NCBI GenBank assembly: GCA_020161535.1
Contig: JAIUNW010000006.1
Span: 62,001-126,000, forward strand
Source: Bacteroidota bacterium
GTDB taxonomy: Bacteria > Bacteroidota > Bacteroidia > Chitinophagales > Chitinophagaceae
Length of the DNA: 64,000 bases
Direction: 5' to 3'
The translations under genes were made by a program, and so were the position numbers. The notes beneath the pieces are model-generated. The model did no database searches and was not told where the DNA came from. It saw only the letters and a program-made list of their open reading frames with translations. Below are positions 54,067 to 63,400 of the stretch, piece after piece (positions within the stretch are counted from its first letter, which is position 1; every line of letters begins with the position of its first letter).

Positions 54067-56442
54067 TCAGGCAAGCCGGTGCCGTTTGGCCAGCACCCAA
54101 CTGCCAACATAAGTAATAAGGAAGATGGTCAGCGTGCTGCTCGGCATGAGGATGGCGGCCACCATGGGCGACAACCGGCCCTGCACGGCAAACCACAAAC
54201 CGATGAGGTTATATATGATGGAAAATGTAAATGCAATGGTAATCAGGGTCCGGTTGCCGCGGCATACCGCCACAAAAGCTGCCAGCTTGTCGAAGGCCGA
54301 AGCCTGCATAATGGCATCGCTCGCCGGCGTGAAATTATTATGGGCCTCGGTCACCGCTATCGCCGCATCGGCCTGGCGGAAAGCCCCCGCATCGTTCAAG
54401 CCGTCGCCAATCATCATCACCGTATGACCCTGCTCCTGCAGGCGCTGGATATGGTCCATTTTGTCGGCAGGCGTTTGCCTGAAATGCAGTTCGGCCTGCT
54501 GGTTGAACAATTGGTTGAGGGCCGTTTCTTCCTGGTCGTTATCACCCGAAAGCACGGTAAAGCCGGTGTTGAGCCGCCGCAAATTGCTGGTTAAGCCCTC
54601 CCGGTAACGGTTCTTAAACTGGAAGTAACCAGGCTGATAATCATCTATTTGTATAAAAACGGAGCTTGCATTGAGCTGGTTGTTCTGGGTAAAAGCGGCC
54701 GAACCGAGGCGAATTTGCCGATTCCCCACTACGCCCTGTATACCCTGCCCCGGCGTTTCTGTAAAGTCGGTTACCGTTACCTGGTAGGTGGTTGGCAAGT
54801 GCCGCGCAATGGCCCGGCTCAACGGGTGGCCCGAACAGGCGGCCAGGGCTGCCACCGCTGTTTGTTCTTCGGGGGATAAGGGGATGCCCTGGTAACTGAT
54901 TTCGGGGGCATTGACCACCGTGAGGGTGCCGGTTTTGTCAAATACAATATGGTCACAATGGGCGATGGTGTCGATAACGCCGGCATTGCGCAGGAAGAAT
55001 CCTTTCCGCGCCAGCAGGTTCAAAATATGGCCGTTGGTAAAACTGGCCGCCAGCAGCAGCGCACAGGGACAGGCTATTATAAATATAGAGGTCACCGAAG
55101 CGCCGATTTTGGACGGGTCGTTCACGGCCCACCAGATGCCGGTCAACAAGGCAATGCCAAACACGATCCAGGTAAAATACTGGCTGAGCTTGTCTTCGGT
55201 GCTGGCTTTTTCGCTGCGGCGATCGCCTTTTACATCGCGGCTCCAAAGCGAGGCCAGGTAGCTCGACGCCACTTCTTTCATCACCAGCAGTTCGATCATG
55301 CCGCCGGTTTGTCTGCCACCGGCATAGATCAATTCACCGATTTCGCGGCCCACCGGCGCCGATTCGCCGGTAACAAAACTGTAGTCGATCTCGGCGCGAC
55401 CGCGGGTCAGCAGTCCATCGGCGGGGATCAGTTCCCCGTGGTGGATGCGGATGGTTTGTCCGCAGGCCAGGTCGGGTAGTTTCACCGCTTGCTGGCTATT
55501 GTTTTCCACCACCGTCACCGCCAGCGGCAGGTAACTTTCATAATTCCGTTCGAAACTGAGTTGGCGATGGGTTTTATCCTGCAGGTAGCGGCCGGCCAGC
55601 ATAAAGAACACGATGCCGGTCATGGAGTCAAAATATCCGCTGCCGCCATGCACGAAAAAATCCCAGAGGCTGCGGCCAAAAGTGATCCAGACGGCCAAAA
55701 CGATGGGCGCGTCGATGTTTAAGTATTTGTGTTTCAGCCCTTTGAAAGCCACGGTATAAAAGGGCATGGCCGAATAGAACAGTACCGGCAGGGCCAATAG
55801 CAGGTTGAACCAGCGGAAAAAATCCTTTAGATATGCTTCCGAGCTATCAATACCCAGGTAGTCGGGAAAGCTCATCAGCATGATGTTGGCGAAGCAAAAA
55901 CCTGCTACACCGAGTTGGCGCAGCAGGCTGTGGTTGGCAGGCGCTTTTTTCGTGTCGAGGTCTTTGAGGCTGATATACGGTTCATAGCCCACGCGGGCCA
56001 GCCAGTCGGCGCTTTTTTTCAGCGCGCCCGGCAGATTACGGGCTCGAATTTCTATCTCCTTGTGTGTGAAATGGACAGTAGAGGCCAGGATATCGGGATC
56101 AAAACGGGGGAGGTTTTCCAAAAGATAGATACAAGAGCTACAATGGAGTTGCGGAATATAAAAACGGGCGGCAATCTGGTCTTTGTCTTCGTAGCGAATG
56201 AATTTAGCGGCTACCGATGGGTCGTCCAGTATCGCAAACTGGTCGGCCCGGGCGGGGTTTTCCTGCTTGATGCCAGGTGTTTTGTTCAGGTCATAGTAAC
56301 CACAAAGGGCATGTTCCTGCAGCAGGCTGTAAACGGTTTGGCAACCGGTGCAACAAAACGACTGCTCGCCGGCCGTGATCGGCAGGTCGCCGCAATCGGC
56401 TCCGCAGTGACTGCACAGTACAATGGTGGTAGTCGTTGCCAT
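54067..56442 (-). CDS. ccoI: Copper-exporting P1B-type ATPase CcoI (FixI)
   Basis: 791 residues. A Cys-rich N-terminus (CSHCGADC, CCTGCQTVY), a heavy-metal domain with CSSC (QLHCSSCIYLLENL), eight membrane helices, the CPC metal motif in IIACPCALLLA, the phosphorylation site DKTGTLT and the hinge GDGLNDAGAF. CcoI supplies copper to the cbb3 oxidase. Its position at the head of the locus and the double Cys N-terminus separate it from general copper exporters. A -7-like box ends 4 bases before the ATG. Confidence 0.95.
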   Translation of the reverse strand: MATTTTIVLCSHCGADCGDLPITAGEQSFCCTGCQTVYSLLQEHALCGYYDLNKTPGIKQENPARADQFAILDDPSVAAKFIRYEDKDQIAARFYIPQLHCSSCIYLLENLPRFDPDILASTVHFTHKEIEIRARNLPGALKKSADWLARVGYEPYISLKDLDTKKAPANHSLLRQLGVAGFCFANIMLMSFPDYLGIDSSEAYLKDFFRWFNLLLALPVLFYSAMPFYTVAFKGLKHKYLNIDAPIVLAVWITFGRSLWDFFVHGGSGYFDSMTGIVFFMLAGRYLQDKTHRQLSFERNYESYLPLAVTVVENNSQQAVKLPDLACGQTIRIHHGELIPADGLLTRGRAEIDYSFVTGESAPVGREIGELIYAGGRQTGGMIELLVMKEVASSYLASLWSRDVKGDRRSEKASTEDKLSQYFTWIVFGIALLTGIWWAVNDPSKIGASVTSIFIIACPCALLLAASFTNGHILNLLARKGFFLRNAGVIDTIAHCDHIVFDKTGTLTVVNAPEISYQGIPLSPEEQTAVAALAACSGHPLSRAIARHLPTTYQVTVTDFTETPGQGIQGVVGNRQIRLGSAAFTQNNQLNASSVFIQIDDYQPGYFQFKNRYREGLTSNLRRLNTGFTVLSGDNDQEETALNQLFNQQAELHFRQTPADKMDHIQRLQEQGHTVMMIGDGLNDAGAFRQADAAIAVTEAHNNFTPASDAIMQASAFDKLAAFVAVCRGNRTLITIAFTFSIIYNLIGLWFAVQGRLSPMVAAILMPSSTLTIFLITYVGSWVLAKRHRLA

Positions 56443-56446
56443 GGGG

Positions 56447-56454
56447 CGAAACTA
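56447..56454 (-). promoter_or_regulatory. -7-like box of ccoI, close to the start
   Basis: Minus strand TAGTTTCG (one mismatch), then CCCC and the ATG at 56442. Its first base (56454) is exactly 51.5 bases from the centre of the palindrome at 56499-56512. No -33 element at normal spacing. Confidence 0.5.
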
Positions 56455-56498
56455 GTTTTGCGCCGGGCGACCGTTGCTGACAAGCTTCATCGGTTTTC

Positions 56499-56512
56499 CT
56501 GATTTTGATCAG
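56499..56512. promoter_or_regulatory. FNR-like operator in the ccoI / regulatory-operon gap
   Basis: CTGATTTTGATCAG, arms CTGAT / ATCAG, extended by one more pair to CCTGAT / ATCAGG (56498-56513). It lies 63.5 bases upstream of the ccoI ATG and 40.5 bases upstream of the ATG at 56546. These distances resemble class I (-61.5) and class II (-41.5) activation by Crp/Fnr proteins if the transcripts begin near their start codons. The likely binder is the REC-Crp/Fnr protein coded at 58551. Confidence 0.65.
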
Positions 56513-56545
56513 GTGCCAGGTCGCGGTGTTTCGCAATTTTTACGT

Positions 56546-57298
56546 ATGCACCTGAAACTCTCGCCGATTCTTCCCACCGATACGGCACAGTCGCTCGTTC
56601 GCCAGGACTACCGAATGGCGGCTGTTTTTCGCCGGCACGGCATGGCTTATTGCTGTGGCGCCAAATGGCCGCTGGACATGCTGTGCAATACCCACGGCGT
56701 ATCGATCGACGAACTGATCAAAGAATTGACCATTGCCACCCGGAACCAGGGTCCTTCACCCCTGCCCGATTACAGCGATTGGGAAATTGATTTTCTGGTG
56801 AAATATATGGTAAAAGTATTCCATAGTTATTTTAGAAAACGGGTTCCTGAAATCGGTTTGCAGTTGAATGAATTTGTGGTGGAACATGAAAAAAAATATG
56901 CTTACTGCGGCCCGTTGGCATTGGCGTTCAAACGCATAGAAATGCAATTGCCGGGTCAGCTTGATTTCAAAGAGCATACTATTTATCCATATATAACGCG
57001 GGTAGCAAACGGACTCACCAGCGATGCGTCATATGCGCGTTTGTTGGTGCGTACCCTGCGAAAGCCCCTGGCGGATGTATTGGAAAGAGGTGCCTCACTG
57101 GTAACAGAATATGTTGACGAAATACATGCGCTTACCGATTCCTATACGCTTCCACACAATGCCTGTGCCTCGCATCGTGTCGTTTTTGCTTCATTACAGG
57201 AACTCGATCAGCAATTGAATGAGTACTTGTTTATTGAACAAACTGTTTTGTTTCCGCGTGCTATTCAAATGGAAAAACAACTGCTGGAAGAAGTGTGA
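56546..57298 (+). CDS. RIC/YtfE (ScdA)-like protein with degenerate di-iron site
   Basis: 250 residues. An N-terminal ScdA_N (DUF542) segment with AAVFRRHGMAYCCGAKWPLD (Cys36, Cys37), then a hemerythrin-like region. Repair of iron clusters proteins have seven di-iron ligands; aligned by eye to my memory of E. coli YtfE, only His93 (HSYFRKRVPEI), His114 (VVEHEKK) and the Glu of FIEQTVLFPRA remain. The positions of His129, Glu133, His160 and His204 carry Gln, Lys, Ala and Tyr. Iron storage or nitrosyl repair is therefore doubtful; a sensory or scaffold role is possible. Start at 56546, where the family begins. It is coupled (TGATG) to the kinase gene. Confidence 0.8.
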   Translation: MHLKLSPILPTDTAQSLVRQDYRMAAVFRRHGMAYCCGAKWPLDMLCNTHGVSIDELIKELTIATRNQGPSPLPDYSDWEIDFLVKYMVKVFHSYFRKRVPEIGLQLNEFVVEHEKKYAYCGPLALAFKRIEMQLPGQLDFKEHTIYPYITRVANGLTSDASYARLLVRTLRKPLADVLERGASLVTEYVDEIHALTDSYTLPHNACASHRVVFASLQELDQQLNEYLFIEQTVLFPRAIQMEKQLLEEV

Positions 57299-58554
57299 TG
57301 CCTATATTTGAGCCAATGTCGGCAATACAGGAACAACAACACCTGATCGCGATGTTCAACAACGCGACAGAAGGTATTATTATCACAGAAGACAAGGGAA
57401 GCATTGTGCTTGTTAATCCCGCTGCTGAAAGGATGTTTGGCTATACCGCAGGAGAAATTCTCGGCAGCCAGATTGAAGTATTTCTGCCGGCCGCGGCGGC
57501 CATACATCACCGGGCATTGCGCGATGAATTTTACCAGCACCCGTCGAATCGCGAAATGGGTCACAACCGCGATTTATTCGGACAGCGCAAAGACGGCAGC
57601 TTATTACCTGTTGAAATCAGTCTCAGCCACTACCGCATTGCCGAAAAACTCTATGTGATTGCTTTTATCATTGATATCACCGGTCGCAAACAGATTGAAG
57701 CCAATATGCTTCGCCAGCAGGCGGAGATGGAAAAGATCAGTATCGAAGTGAAACAACTGAATGCTGAACTGGAAGCCAAAGTGGAAGAACGCACCCTGAT
57801 TTTAAAAGAAGCATTGGAGAAACTGGAACATTCGCAAACGGAACTGAATGAATCGCTGCAGGCTGAAAAGCAATTGAGTGAAATTAAAAGTCGATTTGTG
57901 TCGATGGCTTCACACGAGTTTCGCACGCCGTTGAGTACGGTATTGTCGTCGGCCAGTTTATTGTCGCGTTACCGCGCGGCCGATGAGCAAGACAAACGCG
58001 ATCGTCATATTGAAAAGATCAAGGGTTCAGTGAAACACCTGAACGATATATTGGAAGATTTTCTGTCGCTTGGTCGCCTGGATGAAGGCAAAGTGCGCAC
58101 CGAAAAACATCGCTTCGATTTGCAACAGGTGGTTACTGATACGGTAGAAGAAATGCATGTGATGCTGAAGCCCGACCAACGCATCGATCTGCAATACAAT
58201 GCGCCGCTTGAAATTGTGACCGACCCTAAGTTGTTGAAGAATATGCTGATCAACTTGTTGAGCAACGCGATTAAATTTTCGCCGGCCGAAGCGGTGGTTG
58301 AAGTGCGGGTGTTTCCATCTGGTGAATTTGTTCGGATAGAAATCGAAGACCATGGCATCGGCATTCCCGAAGCCGACCAGTCGCGTTTGTTCAGTAGTTT
58401 TTTTCGCGGTGCCAATGTGACCAATATCCAGGGCACCGGCCTGGGACTACAAATTGTAAAACGCTATGCCGACCTGATGGGTGCCCGCGTACATATGAAG
58501 AGTGTGTTGAATGAAGGTTCCATTTTTACCATTGATATTCCTATAGTTGTATGA
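57298..58554 (+). CDS. FixL-like PAS sensor histidine kinase
   Basis: 418 residues from the ATG at 57298, which shares one base with the preceding stop; a GTG three bases upstream is less likely. No membrane segment, so it is cytoplasmic. One PAS domain (about 14-130), a coiled-coil helix (about 131-195), a HisKA domain with phospho-acceptor His206 (MASHEFRTP) and an HATPase domain with N, G1 (DHGIGIP) and G2 (GTGLGL) boxes. Without gaps, His71 and Arg91 of the PAS domain align with the haem-ligand His200 and Arg220 of FixL as I remember it. Oxygen or NO sensing is an inference. The stop overlaps the regulator start by 4 bases. Confidence 0.9.
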   Translation: MPIFEPMSAIQEQQHLIAMFNNATEGIIITEDKGSIVLVNPAAERMFGYTAGEILGSQIEVFLPAAAAIHHRALRDEFYQHPSNREMGHNRDLFGQRKDGSLLPVEISLSHYRIAEKLYVIAFIIDITGRKQIEANMLRQQAEMEKISIEVKQLNAELEAKVEERTLILKEALEKLEHSQTELNESLQAEKQLSEIKSRFVSMASHEFRTPLSTVLSSASLLSRYRAADEQDKRDRHIEKIKGSVKHLNDILEDFLSLGRLDEGKVRTEKHRFDLQQVVTDTVEEMHVMLKPDQRIDLQYNAPLEIVTDPKLLKNMLINLLSNAIKFSPAEAVVEVRVFPSGEFVRIEIEDHGIGIPEADQSRLFSSFFRGANVTNIQGTGLGLQIVKRYADLMGARVHMKSVLNEGSIFTIDIPIVV

Positions 58555-59609
58555 AAACCGTTTTAATTATTGAAGACAACAACGATATCCGCGAGAATAC
58601 AGCTGAAATACTAGAGCTGGCGGGCTATCGGGCCCTGACTGCCGAGAATGGAAAGATTGGTGTGCAGTCGGCGCTGCAAGAAAACCCCGACATCATTGTA
58701 TGTGATATCATGATGCCCGAGTTAGACGGTTATGGTGTTTTGCACCTGCTGCGCAAAAATGACCTCACGCGGTACACGCCATTTATTTTCCTGACGGCCA
58801 AAATTGAGCGGGCTGATTTTCGCAAGGGCATGGAGATGGGCGCCGACGACTATATCACGAAGCCTTTTGAAGAAATTGAATTGCTGAGTGCCATTGAACA
58901 GCGACTGAAAAAACAGGATGCTTTAACGCAGCAGTTTCAGTTTTCGGGCAGGGGTGTGGCTGATTTTCTGCAGCAAGTAAAATTGAGCGGCTTGATACCG
59001 CAGTTGTCTGAGCAATATAACGTTGAGCATTATGCGAAAAAACAACCGATCTACCAGGAAGGCCGTCGCCCTCGGTTTTTATATGTGGTGTTGAAAGGAA
59101 AGATCAAAATTTTCAGGTACAGCGACGAAAGTAAGGAATACATCACCAGCATTCTTGCCCCCGGCGATTTTGTGGGTTATCATGCCTTGCTGGAGAACAG
59201 CAATTATATGGACAATGGCTCGGCGCTGGAAGACAGCGAACTGTTGTTGGTGCCGCGCGACGATTTCTTTTCTTTGCTCAAAGCCGATCCGTCGGTGATG
59301 GCTCGTTTCGTGCAAATCATCAGCCAGGATGTGAAAGACAAAGAAGAACGGTTGTTGCAGCTTGCGTATGGTTCGCTGCGCAAGCGGGTAGCGGTGGCCT
59401 TGCTCGACCTGCTACAGAAATACCAGGTAGAGGGTTCGCCATCGATGGAAATTTCGCGCGATGATATTGCGCATTATGTGGGCACGGCAACTGAATCGCT
59501 GATCCGAACGCTGAGCGACTTCAAGTCAGAGAAACGCATCGAGATCCGCGAGGGGCGCATCCATATTCCCAGCCCTGATAAACTCCGGGAAGTAGTTCAG
59601 TTTAGTTAG
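58551..59609 (+). CDS. Response regulator fused to a Crp/Fnr-type DNA-binding protein
   Basis: 352 residues. Receiver domain (about 2-120): acidic pocket Glu8-Asp9, phospho-acceptor Asp52 in VCDIMMPELDG, Thr82 and Lys104 (ITKPFEE). A cyclic-nucleotide-binding-like domain (about 150-265, GRRPRFLYVVLKGKIKIF and ILAPGDFVGYH), and a C-terminal winged helix (about 290-345) with recognition helix GTATESLIRTLSDF, whose Glu and Arg at +4 match the residues that read TGA in Crp and Fnr. No Cys cluster like that of Fnr, so it does not carry an iron-sulfur sensor. It is the only Crp/Fnr-type protein seen in the window. Last gene of the overlapping operon. Confidence 0.92.
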   Translation: MKTVLIIEDNNDIRENTAEILELAGYRALTAENGKIGVQSALQENPDIIVCDIMMPELDGYGVLHLLRKNDLTRYTPFIFLTAKIERADFRKGMEMGADDYITKPFEEIELLSAIEQRLKKQDALTQQFQFSGRGVADFLQQVKLSGLIPQLSEQYNVEHYAKKQPIYQEGRRPRFLYVVLKGKIKIFRYSDESKEYITSILAPGDFVGYHALLENSNYMDNGSALEDSELLLVPRDDFFSLLKADPSVMARFVQIISQDVKDKEERLLQLAYGSLRKRVAVALLDLLQKYQVEGSPSMEISRDDIAHYVGTATESLIRTLSDFKSEKRIEIREGRIHIPSPDKLREVVQFS

Positions 59610-59647
59610 CACTTTTTGTCTTTTTCTGGCACTATTCGTGCGCCTTG

Positions 59648-59704
59648 CAATTGTCAGTTCTGAAGACAATTGTCAGTTGTCAAGCCAATTGTCAATTAAT
59701 AAGG
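59648..59704. repeat. Three tandem 19-base repeats
   Basis: CAATTGTCAGTT at 59648, CAATTGTCAGTT at 59667 and CAATTGTCAATT at 59686, with a period of 19 bases. The last unit covers the end of the ydcF gene. The CAATTG core is itself palindromic. Such short AT-rich intergenic tandem repeats are frequent in Bacteroidota. Confidence 0.65.
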
Positions 59705-60348
59705 TGACTGGTAAAGCCGGCAGCTACGAGAAATTCGTAGGAATCCCACACCCCCGGCGGGATCTCCATCGGCACCTGGAAACCCCGGGCCGGGTATTCC
59801 CGAATGCGTTGCAGGTCGCCTACCATTATATTAATAACACGTTCCAGCGGGATCTCGTCGTTTGGGTAGTCGGCAAAGGAAATCAGCGGCGAAGTGACCA
59901 ATAGTTCTTTTTCTGGCCAGTGCTTTTTAAAAGTGGCATAGCTGCGTTTCTCCATATAGGGTTTTTGCACCACGATAAACCGCTGGGGGTCCAGGCCTTT
60001 TTCGGCCAGCAGCCGTTGGGTGAAAAGGATGTTTTCGCCTGTATTAGTCGATTGATTTTCAATGAGGATTGCATCGGTAGGAACGCCCATCGTTTGTGCG
60101 ATGGCCGCAAACTGATCGGCTTCCGGTACGGTCCAGATGCCCTTGGTCACATTGCCCAATCCGCCAGAAACCACCAATAGCGGTGCATATCCGTCCAAAT
60201 ACAAGTCGGCCGCCCGATTGGCAACCCGCAAATCGTGGCTACCCAAGGCCAGGATGCAATCAACCTTTTGCAGGGGGTGGTTCAGGTGGTGATAGTCCCA
60301 CAAAACCTGGGCATGTTTTTTGACGTCAGCGTTCACTGTTCCGGTCAT
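59692..60348 (-). CDS. YdcF (DUF218) family protein
   Basis: 218 residues, no signal peptide. The DUF218 Rossmann-like domain is clear: VDCILALGSHDLRVANRAADLY (in substance, about 29-50) and VVSGGLGN (about 60-67), the conserved acidic segment around ENQSTNTGEN (about 97-106), then RFIVVQKPYMEKRSYATF (about 123-140). The family includes SanA and YdcF, which bind S-adenosylmethionine or act on envelope substrates; the reaction is not known. It is convergent with the regulatory operon. Confidence 0.9.
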   Translation of the reverse strand: MTGTVNADVKKHAQVLWDYHHLNHPLQKVDCILALGSHDLRVANRAADLYLDGYAPLLVVSGGLGNVTKGIWTVPEADQFAAIAQTMGVPTDAILIENQSTNTGENILFTQRLLAEKGLDPQRFIVVQKPYMEKRSYATFKKHWPEKELLVTSPLISFADYPNDEIPLERVINIMVGDLQRIREYPARGFQVPMEIPPGVWDSYEFLVAAGFTSHLIN

Positions 60349-60483
60349 CGTTGGTAAAATTTCGATGTAAAAATAACATTGTGTCCGGCCTTCCTCGCAG
60401 GGAGTTTGTAACTTGGGTCATTCACCCTTCTAAACGCCGTTTCCCGAATGCCCTTTTAACCGATTGGAATTAACCATCGCTTT

Positions 60484-63400
60484 ATGGGTGATATGATGCG
60501 CTTATGGATGAAAACCGGCTGTGCTTTTTTTGCACTGTTCTTTGCCCATGCCGCCTACGCACAACTCAAAGCAGATTTTACCACCGATGTGAAGGGTGGC
60601 TGTTCACCCCTCGTAGTCGCTTTCACCAATACCAGTACCGGTACTTCGGCCACTACCACCTACGAGTGGGATTTCGGTAACAACGCCACGGGCCATGATC
60701 CCAACGGCAGCAGTATTTATCGCGACCCACAAACCTATTCGGTCACCTTGACGATTCGCGATGGCGCACAAAGTTCCAGTGTTACAAAAACCATCACGGT
60801 GTATAAAGACCCCACCGTCAATTTTAGTTTTGACCAAACCCGCGGTTGCGCGCCGCTGCCCGTGAATTTCAGCAGCCAGGTGACGGCCGGTGATGGAACT
60901 ATTGCCGAATACTTATGGGATTTTGGCGATGGGCAAATTGTACAAACCGCTTCTGCACCCACCGTATCACATATCTATGAAAGCAAAGGCAATCCGCCCA
61001 TTAGTTTAACAGTGACGAATAGTTTTGGCTGTCATACTACGGTCGACAAAACAGGCTTAACCATATTGAACCCCATCGTGATTACTGCTGGTGCAGCCCA
61101 GGGTGTTTATTGCGATGCGGCATCGCCGGTAACGTTTCAAAATACGAGTACTGGTCCGGGGACATTGAGCTATGCCTGGAATTTCGGCGACCAACAAACC
61201 AGCACGGCCGCGCAGCCAACGCATATATATGGTGTAAAAGGGAATTATCAACCATCCCTAACCGTTAGTAGCAACGAAGGTTGCACACTCACCAAAACAT
61301 TGGCTTCGGTAAATATTGCACAATTCGAATCGTCGTTCGACGCACCTGCCAATATCTGTTCCAACAGCGCCGCTACTTTCACCAATACAAGTGCAAATCC
61401 GCAAAGCAGCCAGTGGCTGGTATTGCCAACAAACGCGTCGTTCACGGGCAATAGTTTCACCTATACTTTTCCCCAGGCCGGTACGTATACTGTTCGGTTG
61501 ATCAATGTGTACAATGGTTGCCAGGACGTTGTTGAGAAAAAAATTACGGTCTCGGCTGGCGCCGTGCTACCTGCATTTCAAGTAGTGCGCGACAATGCCT
61601 GCGGCGCGCCGGCACAAGTGCAGTTCGTTGACAAAAGCACGGGCACCAGCAATTGGTTATGGGATTTTGGCGACAACCAAACCGTTAATACCCAAAATGC
61701 CACGCATGTATTTTCACAAAATGGCGACTACCAGGTGCAACTCACTACCACCAGCCAAACGGGTTGTGTGCAAACCGTTCAGCAAACGGTTAGCATCAAG
61801 GCGCCCGACATCAAAATTATACCTGCCGGTCCTTTAGAGGGATGTGTTGGCTTGTCGGTTGGGTTTGCTGTAGATCATCCCGAACAGATCAGTGCGTATA
61901 CCTGGAATTTTGGCGATGGTGGTACCGACAACACCGCGCACCCAACACATGTATTCAATACTGCCGGACAGTTTGATATCAGCTTGCAATTCCAAACCGT
62001 TGGTGGTTGTGCAGGCACAGCCATCTTGCAAACCGTTCGCACCTATGCAAAACCTGCTGCCGCCTTTAGTGCAGCCTCCACAGAAATATGCGGCAACACA
62101 CCGGTGGCATTCACCAACGAAACAGTTGGTGCTGCCTATAACTGGCTTTGGGATTTTGGCGACGGTGTTACCTCGACTGAATTTGCCGCCAGCCACCAGT
62201 ATATGCAGGCAGGCGCCTACACCGTACAATTGATTGCCGGCAACCAGGCCTGCGCCGATACCATCGTGCGGCAGCAATACATTCATGTAACGCCACCCTT
62301 CCCCGTTATCAGAAAGACATTTACGCAAGACTGTAGCCAGCCGGGCATGGTTGGGTTGTCGCAAGATGCGGCGCTGAACCAGGCCACCCAACTCACCTGG
62401 GATTACGGTGATGGTCACACGCAGCAAGTAGCGCCAACAGAAGAAACGACCAGTCATGTGTACACCCATTCAGGCCTGTATCGCATTTACCTGATTGCGG
62501 TAAATGGGGGCTGTACGGTGCGTGATTCGATCGACGTGCCGGTATTGTTACCACAAGCGCCGAAATTGTCGGCTGACCTCTCCGCGGTTTGCGGCACCGG
62601 CCAACTTCATATAACCATCAGCGAACTGGATCCGAATCCAGGCGTTACTAACGGTAACCAATACACGATAGCGGGTTGGGAATACGCAGATGGTACGCCG
62701 TTCACCCCGGTATATGAAAATACTGACCAGCCATTTGGTACCAGCTATACCACGGCCATCAGCGGATTACAAAATGGCAAGCAAGGTATCCGGGCCATCA
62801 TACAAATGAATAGTTACCCGGGCTGTACCTACCGAACCAACCTGCTTCCGCTTGATATCCGGGGGCCGCTGCCACAACTTGGGTTTGATCGAAACAATAT
62901 TTGTTACGAAACACCCATTCGCTTCAAAGACCTTTCGCAACCACGTAATAATATTGCCATCCATCAATGGACCGTTGATTTTGGCGATGGCCACGATACG
63001 AGTTTCAGTAGCTTGCCTACAGGCGGTATTTTCGAACACCAATATGCGGCGCCCGGCAGTTATCCAACAATCTTGACGGTGACCGATGCAGAAGGCTGCA
63101 GTGCCAGTACACCGGTTATTGCTGCCAACAATGCCATTGCCCGCGGCCCCCTCGCTGCGTTTGATTATAACCCCAGTCCGGTTTTTCCGAATACCACCGT
63201 AAATTTTATCAATCAATCAAATGGGGCCAGCAGTTCACCCACGTACCAATGGCATTTCAGTAGCGGCGGCGATTATAACCAGTTTACCCCGCCCGCAAAA
63301 TTTTATGGATCTCTGGGCAGCACAGATACGATTCGATTGATCGCTTTTGATCCCGCCGGTTGCCGCGATACGGTCACAAAAATTATTGTGGTGAAAGATG

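Noticed and set aside
53937..54110. N-terminal extension of CcoS by 58 residues
   Set aside because: CcoS proteins start directly with their membrane helix; the extension overlaps the ccoI end and covers the operator at 54007.
56498..56513. Palindrome as a terminator
   Set aside because: Only six base pairs with a 4-base loop, no T-run, and it lies between two divergent starts where nothing needs termination.
57295..57297. GTG start for the kinase
   Set aside because: An ATG three bases later makes the usual TGATG coupling with the preceding stop.
59648..59704. Repeat array as a CRISPR
   Set aside because: Only three units with 7-base gaps, no variable spacers and no cas genes in the window.
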